Origin: Algoriphagus sp. NG3
Lineage (GTDB): Bacteria; Bacteroidota; Bacteroidia; Cytophagales; Cyclobacteriaceae
DNA: 64,000 bases
NCBI RefSeq assembly: GCF_034119865.1
Contig: NZ_CP139421.1
Coordinates: 1,674,001-1,738,000 of the forward strand
Direction: 5' to 3'
A program made the translations under genes and the position numbers. A model generated the notes under the pieces. The model ran no database searches. It had not been told where the DNA came from and worked only from the letters and a program-made list of their open reading frames with translations. Positions within the stretch are counted from its first letter, which is position 1, and each line of letters begins with the position of its first letter. This document shows positions 53,911 through 63,303 of this stretch, in pieces.

Positions 53911-56793
53911 ATGAACAATTTTACAAGTAAAATAAAGCTGTCAGTGTTCTTATTGACATTCTTGGTTTCCCTCACTGCAGGCAAGGTTATAGGCCAGACG
54001 ACCATAACCGGTACCGTAACAGATGCCGACTCCAAAGAGACTTTGGTTGGGGTCAATATTCTGGTAAAAGGTAAGGTGGCAGGGACCATCTCTGACCTAT
54101 CCGGCAAGTATTCCCTGAATGTAAACCAGGCTCCGCCTTTGACGCTGGTTTTTTCTATGATAGGATATACAACCCAGGAAGTAGAAATTACCAGCAACCA
54201 ATCTACGGTGGATATTCAACTGATGGAAACTACGATACTAGGACAAGAAGTAGTTGTCTCGGCATCAAGAGTGGAAGAAAGCATTTTACAATCCCCTGTA
54301 TCAATAGAGAAAATGGATATTCTTGCTATCCGTGATACACCTGCAGACACATATTATAAAGCAATTGCGAATTTGAAGGGTGTAGACGTTACTTCTTCTT
54401 CTATCAATTTTCAGATTATCAATGCACGGGGATTTAACTCTACGGGCAATACACGATTTGTACAGCTTACTGACGGCATGGATACTCAGGCACCTGCTTT
54501 AAATTTCCCTATAGGAAACCTTAACGGTCCATCTGAATTGGATGTCGAGAGCGTGGAATTTATACCGGGATCAGCTTCGGCTCTTTATGGGCCAAATGCA
54601 TTCAACGGTATTCTACTTGTCAACAGCAAAAGCCCATTTGAATATCAGGGACTAAGTGCTTTTTACAAGCAAGGATTCAATCATTTTGGAGGGACTGAGG
54701 GTGAGCCCACCAGCCCAAAGCCTATGTATGAAGGTTCTATACGATATGCAAAAGCCTTCAACAATAAGTTTGCATTCAAAATAAACGCCTCGTTCATGCA
54801 GGCTGAGGATTGGTATGGTACAGATCAAACCGATCTATCAAGTTCAGCTCAGGGTGACCTTCCTTTTAACCCTGGTGCAAACAGAGTCCATGTGTTTGGA
54901 GACGAAGTAGCCAACAATATCGGCCTTCTCAGAAATGTGGGAGCTATTCAGCAACAAGCCCAAGCTTTGGGATTGGGAGGATATATTAATAGTATTCCAG
55001 ATCAAATTGTATCCCGCACGGGATATGATGAGCGTCATTTAGTGGATTATGGGGCAAAAAACTTCAAGATAAATGGTGCGCTTCACTATAGATTAAATGA
55101 TAAATCCGAGCTTTCCTATACCTTAAATTATGGAGCTGGGACATCAGTTTATACCGGAGCTCAGAGGTATTCGCTGAGAAATTTTGAAATCACACAGCAC
55201 AAACTAGAATTAAAAGGATCTAACTATTTCATAAGAGCATATACAACACTAGAAAACTCAGGAGAATCATATATCGCTGATCTTACTGGAGTCAATATTA
55301 ACTCAATGTGGAAGGATAATTCCAGCTGGTTTGGCCAGTACACTTTAGCTTATATGGGAGCATTAGCCCAACAGCAGGTTGCTCCAGGTTCGTTTGGGAC
55401 AGCAGATCAACAAGCCGCTGCACATGGTGCAGCTAGAAGTTTTGCCGATCAAGGTAGATATGAACCAGGTTCGGCAGAATTTGAAAATGCTTCTAGAGAT
55501 GTTCGCGGACAATTTATTCCGGAGGGTTCTTTATTCAATGACAAATCCCGGATGTATATGGCAGAAGGTCAGTATGATTTCCGTGAAGAAATTGATTTTA
55601 TGGATCTTCAAGTGGGAGCTCAATATCGGGTCTATGACCTGCGCTCCAACGGTACAATCTTCGCTGATGTAGAGGGAAATGATATCACCATTTCTGAATA
55701 TGGAGCATTTGCGCAAGCCGGTAAAAGAGTCTTGAATGAAAAATTAAAAATTACGGGAAGTTTGCGATATGATAAAAATGAGAATTTCGATGGTCAATTC
55801 AGCCCTAGAATTTCTGGTGTCTTAACTGAGAAAAACCATAATTTCAGACTATCCTATCAGACTGGATTTAGAATGCCTACCACCCAAGCTCAACATATCG
55901 ATTTGAACGTGGTGTCGGCAAGGTTAATTGGAGGTCTGCCATTTTATCGTGAAAAATACGACATTTTCACCAACTCATATACGCTAGCTTCTGTAGAGCA
56001 ATATGTGGCTAAAGTTGGTTCTGGTATTAGTCCTGTATCACCGGAGGCTACAAGTTTATTAAAACCGGCTACAGAGGAAGATTTTCCTGAGTTGCGACCT
56101 GAGCAAGTAAGATCAATAGAAATCGGATACAAGAGTTTATTGAACAGCAATAAAATCTTGATCGATTTTGCTTATTATTATAATGTCTATAATGATTTTA
56201 TTACACAAAATGCAGTACGAAAGGCACCAGGCCCGATCTTTCCTACCCCAACTACTCCGGAGGAATTGGCTATCAATGCTGTAAATGCGCCAAGCCTACT
56301 TACCCCCATTACCACTCCAGGGAGTGAAAATACTTTTCAGACATACACGAATTTTACTGAAGGTACTGTTAGGGCGCATGGAGCAGCATTAGGATTGACA
56401 TTCAATCTACCAAAAAACTATAGTCTTTCCGGAAACTATAATTTCAATAAGCTCCTTTCTTCACCTACAGAAGGATTTCTAAATGACTTCAACACCCCGG
56501 AACATAAGGGCAACCTTGTTTTTGGCAATCGGAAATTGACCAAAAAACTTGGTTTCAATGTAGCTTGGAGATACCAGACTTCATTTCGCTGGGAATCTTC
56601 ATTCGCTAGAGGTGAGGTTCCTGCGGTTTCTAATTTCGATGCTCAGGTTAGCTACAAGGTAAGTTCTATCAAGTCAATCATAAAAATGGGAGGTTCAAAT
56701 GTCTTTAATAATAGGTACTTCATGAATTTTGGTGGGCCTACTATTGGAGCCATTTATTACATCTCCATCACATTTGATGAATTGCTAAACTAA
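53911..56793 (+). CDS. TonB-dependent outer-membrane receptor with N-terminal carboxypeptidase-like domain
   Basis: 960 residues. A signal peptide (ending KVIGQ) precedes a carboxypeptidase-D regulatory-like domain (about 30-115, GTVTDADSKETLVGVNILVKG). A plug domain follows (about 115-235, with SASRVEESILQSPVSIEKM, a feature of the plug entry), then a 22-stranded barrel to the C-terminal ISITFDELLN. FQIINARGFNSTGNTRFVQLTDG is typical of receptors in the SusC-independent branch. There is no SusD partner. It is followed 12 bp later by an SGNH-like lipoprotein gene, and the two probably act together. The substrate is unknown. Confidence 0.93.
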   Translation: MNNFTSKIKLSVFLLTFLVSLTAGKVIGQTTITGTVTDADSKETLVGVNILVKGKVAGTISDLSGKYSLNVNQAPPLTLVFSMIGYTTQEVEITSNQSTVDIQLMETTILGQEVVVSASRVEESILQSPVSIEKMDILAIRDTPADTYYKAIANLKGVDVTSSSINFQIINARGFNSTGNTRFVQLTDGMDTQAPALNFPIGNLNGPSELDVESVEFIPGSASALYGPNAFNGILLVNSKSPFEYQGLSAFYKQGFNHFGGTEGEPTSPKPMYEGSIRYAKAFNNKFAFKINASFMQAEDWYGTDQTDLSSSAQGDLPFNPGANRVHVFGDEVANNIGLLRNVGAIQQQAQALGLGGYINSIPDQIVSRTGYDERHLVDYGAKNFKINGALHYRLNDKSELSYTLNYGAGTSVYTGAQRYSLRNFEITQHKLELKGSNYFIRAYTTLENSGESYIADLTGVNINSMWKDNSSWFGQYTLAYMGALAQQQVAPGSFGTADQQAAAHGAARSFADQGRYEPGSAEFENASRDVRGQFIPEGSLFNDKSRMYMAEGQYDFREEIDFMDLQVGAQYRVYDLRSNGTIFADVEGNDITISEYGAFAQAGKRVLNEKLKITGSLRYDKNENFDGQFSPRISGVLTEKNHNFRLSYQTGFRMPTTQAQHIDLNVVSARLIGGLPFYREKYDIFTNSYTLASVEQYVAKVGSGISPVSPEATSLLKPATEEDFPELRPEQVRSIEIGYKSLLNSNKILIDFAYYYNVYNDFITQNAVRKAPGPIFPTPTTPEELAINAVNAPSLLTPITTPGSENTFQTYTNFTEGTVRAHGAALGLTFNLPKNYSLSGNYNFNKLLSSPTEGFLNDFNTPEHKGNLVFGNRKLTKKLGFNVAWRYQTSFRWESSFARGEVPAVSNFDAQVSYKVSSIKSIIKMGGSNVFNNRYFMNFGGPTIGAIYYISITFDELLN

Positions 56794-56805
56794 ATTTATG
56801 AGTTT

Positions 56806-58269
56806 ATGAAAATTATTTTAAAATATATATTTATATCGGTTGCAGGAGTTCTTGCTTCATGTAACTATGACTTTCCTGTTGAAGATATCCAAGAACCGTC
56901 AGCAGGTACTGCAGATTTCACCAAGATGATCGTTATTGGTGATGGAATTGCTGCCGGTTTTATGGATGGAGCACTCTACGACCGAGGACAAGCCAATTCA
57001 TTTGCCGTTCATTTAGCAGAACAGATGAAGCAAATCAATGGAGGCGATTTTAATCTGCCTTCCATTAATTCACCGAATGGTTTTTATGCTTTTGGACCGG
57101 GCAATATGGTGTTGGGAAGGTTGATACTCAAAACCGAAAACGGAACTACAGCTCCTGCGCCAATTGGAATAGGTGATATCCCTATTCCTTTCGATGGAAA
57201 TAAAGCTGAATTGAACAATTTCTCAGCTCCAAATATGACTCTGGGCATTTCATTAGTACCACAGGCAGGTGGGCCTAATGTCCCTCAAAATCCAGCCTTT
57301 AATCCTCTATATGCCAGGTTTGCTTCTAACCCTGGTACGTCTACTCCAATTGGAGACGCTGCAGTTGCATTGGGAGCAAGTGGAACATTCTTTACTTTTT
57401 GGCTTGGTAGTAGCGATGTGCTGGGATATGCTATAGGAGGCGCCTCCGACCCCCAGGTTTTGACACCTGATGATGCCTTTGCCCAAAGATTCTCCTTGGC
57501 ATTAGGCACTATGCTCCAAGCCAATCCAGATGCTAAAGGAGCTGTAGCAAACATTCCAAACCTAAATGTACTTCCATATTTTAATCTTGTTCCTTGGAAT
57601 GCTCTGCCATTGGATGAGGCCACTGCAGGCGCAGTTAATCAAGGGTTTGCTGATTACAATCAAGGGCTGCTCCAGTTGCAGTCAATGGGTGCCATTACAG
57701 AAGAGGAAAAGGTTTTGCGTACGATAAGTTTCGCTGCAGGGCAAAATGGATTTTTGATGTCTGACGAAAGCTTGACAGATTTATCACAATTTGGTCTTCC
57801 TTCCATCAGACAGAGTAAATCAACAGATAAGCCAACTTTAACACTTTCCCAGGCGCTAGGACAGCCAATAAACGGCAATCCACAAGCAGTGCGGGGAGTA
57901 AGTTTTCCCGTGGAAGATCTTTATGTCCTCACTCCGGATGAGCAAAATGAAATCCAAGATAAAATCAACTCCTTCAATGGCATCATCTCGGCAGCCGTTC
58001 AAAGCAATTCCGAGCGATTGGTATTGGTGGATATCAACGGATTATTGAATCGCGTTTTGGAAGGGCAGGTAAACTTCGGGGGAGCCGCACTTACAGCAAG
58101 TATTATCCCTCCAAACGGAGGCTTCTCTGTAGATGGAGTACATCCGAATGGAAGAGCTCATGGATTTATCGCCAATGAATTTATAAACGGAATAAATGCG
58201 AAATGGGGATCCAATATCCCTTTACTCAATCCTAATTCAATCCCTGGGAATGACTTACCTGTTCAATAA
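56806..58269 (+). CDS. SGNH/GDSL-like lipoprotein with altered nucleophile block
   Basis: 487 residues. A lipoprotein signal ends at GVLASC (Cys19). The SGNH fold is recognisable: block I VIGDGIAAGFMDGALY (residues 43-58), block III FWLGSSDVLGYA (199-209) and block V VDGVHPNGRAHG (442-453). The usual block I GDS or GNS serine is Gly47, and the usual GxND Asn is Ser in GSSD. Block V Asp443 and His446 remain. So the esterase-type chemistry is probably lost or changed. The gene starts 12 bp after a TonB receptor gene, suggesting a surface lipoprotein that helps it bind substrate. A terminator follows inside the end of the opposite gene. Confidence 0.85.
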   Translation: MKIILKYIFISVAGVLASCNYDFPVEDIQEPSAGTADFTKMIVIGDGIAAGFMDGALYDRGQANSFAVHLAEQMKQINGGDFNLPSINSPNGFYAFGPGNMVLGRLILKTENGTTAPAPIGIGDIPIPFDGNKAELNNFSAPNMTLGISLVPQAGGPNVPQNPAFNPLYARFASNPGTSTPIGDAAVALGASGTFFTFWLGSSDVLGYAIGGASDPQVLTPDDAFAQRFSLALGTMLQANPDAKGAVANIPNLNVLPYFNLVPWNALPLDEATAGAVNQGFADYNQGLLQLQSMGAITEEEKVLRTISFAAGQNGFLMSDESLTDLSQFGLPSIRQSKSTDKPTLTLSQALGQPINGNPQAVRGVSFPVEDLYVLTPDEQNEIQDKINSFNGIISAAVQSNSERLVLVDINGLLNRVLEGQVNFGGAALTASIIPPNGGFSVDGVHPNGRAHGFIANEFINGINAKWGSNIPLLNPNSIPGNDLPVQ

Positions 58270-58322
58270 CCAGTGTCTAAATACCACCTTAATAATACAG
58301 GTCTCTTGGTTGAATCAGGTGC

Positions 58323-58429
58323 CTATTTTCAGAGGTATCTAAATCCTTTTCTTGGTTTTTCTTGAATAGACCAACAAAAATTAGTAGTTCATATCACTGG
58401 TATTGTGATTGATTAAAATTAACCCAAAA
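58323..58429. other. Short gap between convergent genes
   Basis: The 160-bp stretch 58270-58429 between the SGNH-like gene and the PIG-L gene shows no ORF or RNA gene. The only hairpin for the plus-strand transcript lies just beyond it, inside the PIG-L coding end. Confidence 0.4.
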
Positions 58430-59323
58430 TTACCTGAAAGCCATCCGGAATCCACCGGGTGGCTTTTTTGCTTTTACTTCAGAGAAATATTCACGGTCAA
58501 AAATCCTGGAATATATAAAGGAAGGAATCTTATCATGATAAGGGAGCAAATCCTTCAGCGTTTCTTTCTGACTTTCATGGCTATAGATCACATCCAATAC
58601 TCTTCCAAAATAAGGTGTGGTACTTATGGAAAAACTGGGCAAAGGAAGCCCGTGATCGGGTTCCTTTGGATAGTACTTCTGAAAACCTTCAGATAGCTTT
58701 AAGGCCATTTGGATTTGCTTAGGAGATAGGGTGACCTGAAATAGTCTTTGCGGTGAAAAATCAGGTTTCCCAAGATTTTCAGCAAATACTTTTTCCACGG
58801 CTAAACCTGTAAGACGATGATCAAGATGTCCGTAAAGCCCCACTTTTGAATCATAACTTATCAAAACGTCCGGCTCAAACTGCTTGATCATTTTTTCGGC
58901 TATAGCTTTAATGGAATCTACTCCCAACTCCCCCATTCCACTGTCAGGGTAGTCCAAGAGCTCCAGATGGTCAGCTCCTATCGTCTCAGCGGCAAGTTGC
59001 ATCTCTTTCGTTCGGATTTCAGCCAATTCCTCCTCAGTGTATTTACCACCGGTATCGGCAGCTTCCCCCCTAGTCAGGCAAACTAAAATAACCCGATGTC
59101 CTTCCTCTATCATTTTCATCAGCGTTCCAGACACTGTCACCTCATCGTCAGGATGTGGGAAAAATGCTAAAATCGTTTTTTGCCCATCCGAACGGAACAA
59201 CAACTCGTGCTGCGGAATAGAGGTATCATGAAGTAAAGATTTTCCTACTTGGATCAAAATCAAAGGGACCACCACGGCAGTGATGATCCCTATGATTACT
59301 GAACTGATAATGAATTTTTTCAT
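58430..59323 (-). CDS. PIG-L/LmbE-family deacetylase
   Basis: 297 residues. The ATG at 59323 forms an ATGA overlap with the upstream gene's stop and is preferred over 59329. An N-terminal transmembrane helix (FIISSVIIGIITAVVVPLILI) anchors it. The zinc motif FPHPDDEV (HPDDE) and the later GHLDHRLTG are both present. Family members deacetylate N-acetylglucosamine-containing lipids or small thiols such as those in mycothiol and bacillithiol pathways. The substrate is unknown. Overlap with the PVC-cytochrome lipoprotein gene implies coupled translation. The gene's 3' end carries an opposite-strand terminator. Confidence 0.88.
   Translation of the reverse strand: MKKFIISSVIIGIITAVVVPLILIQVGKSLLHDTSIPQHELLFRSDGQKTILAFFPHPDDEVTVSGTLMKMIEEGHRVILVCLTRGEAADTGGKYTEEELAEIRTKEMQLAAETIGADHLELLDYPDSGMGELGVDSIKAIAEKMIKQFEPDVLISYDSKVGLYGHLDHRLTGLAVEKVFAENLGKPDFSPQRLFQVTLSPKQIQMALKLSEGFQKYYPKEPDHGLPLPSFSISTTPYFGRVLDVIYSHESQKETLKDLLPYHDKIPSFIYSRIFDREYFSEVKAKKPPGGFRMAFR
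58437..58469 (+). terminator. Plus-strand terminator inside the PIG-L gene's 3' end
   Basis: AAAGCCATCCGG and CCGGGTGGCTTTTTT form a stem with one G-U-type position, ending in T6. It is ~170 bp after the SGNH-like lipoprotein stop and overlaps the last codons of the convergent PIG-L gene. Confidence 0.75.
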
Positions 59324-62300
59324 TCCCATTCTTTCGTCATAGTGCTAAGAAAACTGATCAGATCCCTGATCTCTCTTTTGCTAAGAAGTGCCTTCATATC
59401 CGGCATACTGGATGGTGAGTCCTTACGCTCGGCGATACTGCTGTTCATGATCAGCGTATCGGGTTTTGCCCCTACTTTCATCACCAGCCCATTTTCCCTT
59501 TCTTCCATCAAGGTGCCGTTTATTGAGGTGCCATCCTTGAGTTCTAATTGTACAAATCCAAAGCCAGGTGCCAAACGCTTGCTTGGATCTATCAGTGCCT
59601 CCAGCATCTCGGTCTTGGATATTCTATTGGCTATGCCATTCAGATGGGGACCTGCCACACCTCCCATATCATCAAATCCATGACAGCGGATACATTGGGC
59701 TGTTTGATTTTGGAAGAAAATAGTTCTTCCTGCCCGTACGCTTCCTCCTTCTAATGCTCCACTGTATAGTGCCACTAAGTCGCCTTGGGTTCTTTTTTGC
59801 TGGATTTGGTCATATCTGGCTCTCAGTTCATCCGATCCTGTCTCTTCGATGGCTTCTTCCAGCTCTATCAACACCTGATTCGGGAGTTTGTTGTTAGTCA
59901 GATCGTCAAGCAATGTGTTCCAGATAGGTAGTTCGGCGGAATTGTCCAAACCTCCCAAACTCAATAAAGCGGCTTGCTTTTCATCAGTGGTTCTGTTTTG
60001 GATTACATCCTGAAGCAAGCTCACCATCAGCTCTTGGGAAATATCGGTTTTGGTCAAAAGATCCAAACCAACCACACGAACAGCTCTGGAATTGTCTTTC
60101 ATTGCGATAGCGATAGGCTCAGAGATGGAAGTTGGATTCGTCACCGAAAGTGCCAAAATCGCAGCTACCCGTACATTTTCCGATTGGTCATTTTTCAATA
60201 AAGCTACCAGTTTCGGTTCTGCATCGGCAATCTTTAGTTTTCCAATTGCTTTTACCCCTGCCTCACGAACAGCTTCATTTTTATCATTCAACGCCCCAAT
60301 CAATGTCTCCTTTGCGGATGACTGAATAGGGGCAAGCTCCCGCTCTACTGCTCCCCTGTTTCTACCATCTACACGGTCTAGTACAGAAGGTTTAGCCCAG
60401 GTACCAAGGGTAGCAATCGCTTCCGATTTCAAAGCAGGGTTCACACCTGCCTTGGCTATATAAGCCAACAGGTTGTCCATAGCCTTCTGGGTTCCTACCC
60501 GTAGGTTAGCATTGATCGCCCGTCTGATCAACGGCTCATTTTCGAAGCCCGTAGTCACTAGCAGGTCTCCCAATGCAGGAAGGGCCGCTTCTATGGAGAA
60601 ATCATCGTTGATTGCCCTTGCCGCCTCTGTCACGATGTATTCATTTTTATCAGCCAAAAATGCTGTAATTCCCGGATCTGCCATTCTACGCAGTGCCAAA
60701 ACAGCTCCCATACGCACAGCATCGGAAGGGTGGGAAGCAAGGGCAAGAACAGGTTCTTTCTTGTTGATCCGTGCCAAAGCCAAACTTGCCGCATGACGGA
60801 GAAATGCGTCTTTGTCATCATTTTCTTCCAATACCTGTATCAATCCTCCGACTGCTGGCTCAAATGCTATTCTTCCCAGAGCTTCCGAAGCAAAGAATTT
60901 TACACGGATTTCACTGTCTGAGAGTAAAGGCAAAAGTTCATTACCTGCTTTCTCATATTTAATATCTCCCAGCCATTTTGCAGCCTGAGCTCTGATTTCA
61001 GGATCTTTGTCTTTCAGCAAAGGAAATAAGGCATCTGCATAGTCCATTTTCTCCATTCTGGCGAGTTGACTGATGCCAACAATAGCATGAATTCTTGCTA
61101 GCTGGTTAGCTTGTTGGTTGATGGCATCCTGAAATACTTTTGCTCCATTATTTCCTCTTTTAGCCAGTTCAAACTGTGCCTTTCTTCGGATCCGCATGTC
61201 CTCATCAGCAAGATAGCCACCTAAGGCTTCATCAGTCAGTGTTTTGAAATCGGTTTTTAATACCTGTGCTGTAATCTTTCGTGCTTCCCAGTCTGTTCCT
61301 CCTTCATCTTCTATTTTCCACACTCTGCCATAGTTTTTGGTATTCCACCCCTCTATCCAGTCAGCGAAGTAAAGCGAGCCATCAGGGCCAAAGTCAATTC
61401 CAGTTGCAAGGACACCCGACATGATGTTTTCGGTCTGGGTCATTTTGAAAGATGCTCCGTCGGGTTCCAATTTAAAGGCATGGATGCCTGACCTGGTAGG
61501 ATTGCCTACAAAAGAAGCCACGAAAAAGGTGTTTTTCCATTTTTCAGCTAAGGCTGTACCTGGATTATAAACCATACCAGTGGGGCCATTGATGTAATTT
61601 TGAATTGGTGGGGTGATATAAGCCGCCTGACCTTCGTGTCTTGGGATGTACAACTTTTCGTCCATCCATACTTTGTAGGTGTTATTGTCCGGATCACGGT
61701 ATTTGCCAAACTGCCAGTTGGTTCTCCACCCAGTGTCTGATCCATTGACCAGATACACAAGTCTTTCGCTTTCTCCTCCATGATCTCCATCATTATCCAC
61801 AGAGATCAGGTTATTGTAAGCATCGAAAGTAAACTCATGGGTATTCCTCACTCCCATGGCAAAAATCTCAAAATCACTTCCATCAGGATTGGCACGGGCT
61901 ACCACTCCCCTGTTGGGGTACTTCCATTCTGTACCGTCCGGCCCGACGCCGTTGAAACCGATGTCGCCTATTCCCCAATAGATCCTGCCATCGGGTCCTT
62001 GTTTAAGTCCTGACATACCATGCCCGCCAAATCCAATATGAATACCGTAACCATGAGAAATGGACTCCTTTTCATCCATTATCCCATCACCGTTCTTGTC
62101 GGTAAGCCTCCATAAATCCGGTCCTACTCCAACAAACAGATTATCTTCCAATTTCAATAAAGCGCCCGCTACATCCGTGGTCACATCATTGAAATCCCTG
62201 ACCATGATCTGGGAATAGTCTGCAAGACCATCCCCATCTCTGTCTTCCAGCCGATAAATTTCCTCACGCTCCACAGTCATATCTCTCCAGTCGTGCGATC

Positions 62301-62739
62301 CATCACCATTCACATCTTCAAGCCAGGTGTTTTTGTCAGACATCTCCGGTGAAAGGGTTTTCTGAAGAAAAGCTCTTTTTTCTTCGATGGTCTGCAAGCT
62401 TATGGACTCGATCTCCCAGTCTTGATGTCCCCTGATATCAAACTCAGAGTTTTTCTGACGGTTGGTGCGGGTGTAGTACAAGCTTCCGTCATCAGTCACC
62501 TGAATGGATATAGGGTCATACACTAGAGAATCTACCCCCCAGATGGAAAGCTTAAGCCCCGGACTAAGTATAGGGTTCACACTTCCTTCGGCAGCCTGCA
62601 CCATTGGAGCTATTTCTTCCTTGGTCAAGGTACGCTCACGAAGATCTACGGGGTCGTTTTTGCTACAGGAAACTAAAAGAGGGATGGCTGATGCCAAAAT
62701 TATTTTGGCGTAGTGTAGTTTGATTTTGGGTTGAGGCAT
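59320..62739 (-). CDS. PVC-type membrane-bound dehydrogenase/HEAT-repeat/cytochrome c lipoprotein, long form
   Basis: 1139 residues. A lipoprotein signal ends at IPLLVSC. A beta-propeller follows with Ca-loop-like DGDGDG segments (DVNGDGSHDW, DRDGDGLADY, DKNGDGIMDE) and GFGGHGMSGLKQGPDGRIYWG, the marker of the putative membrane-bound dehydrogenase family. About ten HEAT repeats span ~510-950. One cytochrome c site, CIRCHGFDDMGG, stands at about 1015 with the PVC cytochrome end (LNGIANRISKTEMLEAL). It is related to the 897-residue protein at 30.9 kb but has no discoidin end. It is translationally coupled to the PIG-L deacetylase. Probable role: sugar or glycoside oxidation at the outer membrane. 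Confidence 0.88.
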   Translation of the reverse strand: MPQPKIKLHYAKIILASAIPLLVSCSKNDPVDLRERTLTKEEIAPMVQAAEGSVNPILSPGLKLSIWGVDSLVYDPISIQVTDDGSLYYTRTNRQKNSEFDIRGHQDWEIESISLQTIEEKRAFLQKTLSPEMSDKNTWLEDVNGDGSHDWRDMTVEREEIYRLEDRDGDGLADYSQIMVRDFNDVTTDVAGALLKLEDNLFVGVGPDLWRLTDKNGDGIMDEKESISHGYGIHIGFGGHGMSGLKQGPDGRIYWGIGDIGFNGVGPDGTEWKYPNRGVVARANPDGSDFEIFAMGVRNTHEFTFDAYNNLISVDNDGDHGGESERLVYLVNGSDTGWRTNWQFGKYRDPDNNTYKVWMDEKLYIPRHEGQAAYITPPIQNYINGPTGMVYNPGTALAEKWKNTFFVASFVGNPTRSGIHAFKLEPDGASFKMTQTENIMSGVLATGIDFGPDGSLYFADWIEGWNTKNYGRVWKIEDEGGTDWEARKITAQVLKTDFKTLTDEALGGYLADEDMRIRRKAQFELAKRGNNGAKVFQDAINQQANQLARIHAIVGISQLARMEKMDYADALFPLLKDKDPEIRAQAAKWLGDIKYEKAGNELLPLLSDSEIRVKFFASEALGRIAFEPAVGGLIQVLEENDDKDAFLRHAASLALARINKKEPVLALASHPSDAVRMGAVLALRRMADPGITAFLADKNEYIVTEAARAINDDFSIEAALPALGDLLVTTGFENEPLIRRAINANLRVGTQKAMDNLLAYIAKAGVNPALKSEAIATLGTWAKPSVLDRVDGRNRGAVERELAPIQSSAKETLIGALNDKNEAVREAGVKAIGKLKIADAEPKLVALLKNDQSENVRVAAILALSVTNPTSISEPIAIAMKDNSRAVRVVGLDLLTKTDISQELMVSLLQDVIQNRTTDEKQAALLSLGGLDNSAELPIWNTLLDDLTNNKLPNQVLIELEEAIEETGSDELRARYDQIQQKRTQGDLVALYSGALEGGSVRAGRTIFFQNQTAQCIRCHGFDDMGGVAGPHLNGIANRISKTEMLEALIDPSKRLAPGFGFVQLELKDGTSINGTLMEERENGLVMKVGAKPDTLIMNSSIAERKDSPSSMPDMKALLSKREIRDLISFLSTMTKEWE

Positions 62740-62825
62740 AGGTAATTTTATTATTCCAATTTTAAAATTAACAAAATAAAAAATGGCATTTTAGCCATCT
62801 GTCAAAAAGGTATGAAAACAAAAAA

Positions 62826-62842
62826 CCCGATCACAGATCGGG
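62826..62842 (-). terminator. Terminator of the tRNA-Glu transcript
   Basis: CCCGATC and GATCGGG form a 7-bp stem with a 3-nt loop. Read on the minus strand it is followed by a T6 run, directly downstream of the two tRNA genes. Confidence 0.85.
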
Positions 62843-62919
62843 CTTTTGTTCACTTTAACCACTAACAACCATAAAACAAAAATAATATAAGACTTGGCGC
62901 TAAATACGCTTTTTAGTCT

Positions 62920-62994
62920 TGGTAGTCGGTACGGGAATCGAACCCGTGTTTTATCCGTGAAAGGGATACGTCCTAACCCCTAGACGAACCGACC
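62920..62994 (-). tRNA. tRNA-Glu (anticodon TTC), CCA encoded
   Basis: The minus strand reads GGTCGGTTCGTCTAGGGGTT, an anticodon stem-loop TATCC-CTTTCAC-GGATA (anticodon TTC) and a T-arm GGGTTCGATTCCC. The acceptor stem GGTCGGT/ACCGACT has one G-U. CCA follows the discriminator A, so the 3' end is encoded. It is the downstream copy of a tandem pair. Confidence 0.95.
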
Positions 62995-63041
62995 ATAACT
63001 AATTCAAAAATATCACAACTTCCTGTAACCAGGCGACAATG

Positions 63042-63113
63042 TAGTCGGTACGGGAATCGAACCCGTGTTTTATCCGTGAAAGGGATACGTCCTAACCCCT
63101 AGACGAACCGACC
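63042..63113 (-). tRNA. tRNA-Glu (anticodon TTC), no CCA encoded
   Basis: The body is identical to the other copy (72 nt), with the same anticodon and arms. After the discriminator A the next bases are CAT, so CCA must be added by nucleotidyltransferase. It is first in the transcript, 47 bp before the other copy. Confidence 0.95.
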
Positions 63114-63247
63114 ATTTTTGAGTTTGAAAAACTTGCTTTTCCAAATGGTTGTGCAAATATAGAGGGTTAAGTTTTTAAAACCAATTTGGCTTCAAAAATT
63201 TCTATGGAAATTTGCTAAAAAGCTGATCCCAAAGGAATAAAATTTTC

Positions 63248-63281
63248 TTTTGAGGGTTTGCATCTGATTTTCCTATTTTTG
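63248..63281 (+). promoter_or_regulatory. Candidate promoter of gap
   Basis: TTTTG (63248-63252), a 21-nt spacer and TATTTTTG (63274-63281) match the Bacteroidota TTTG/TAnnTTTG consensus. The ATG of gap follows 22 nt later. Confidence 0.5.
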
Positions 63282-63303
63282 ATTTCCAATTACACACCTA
63301 CCG

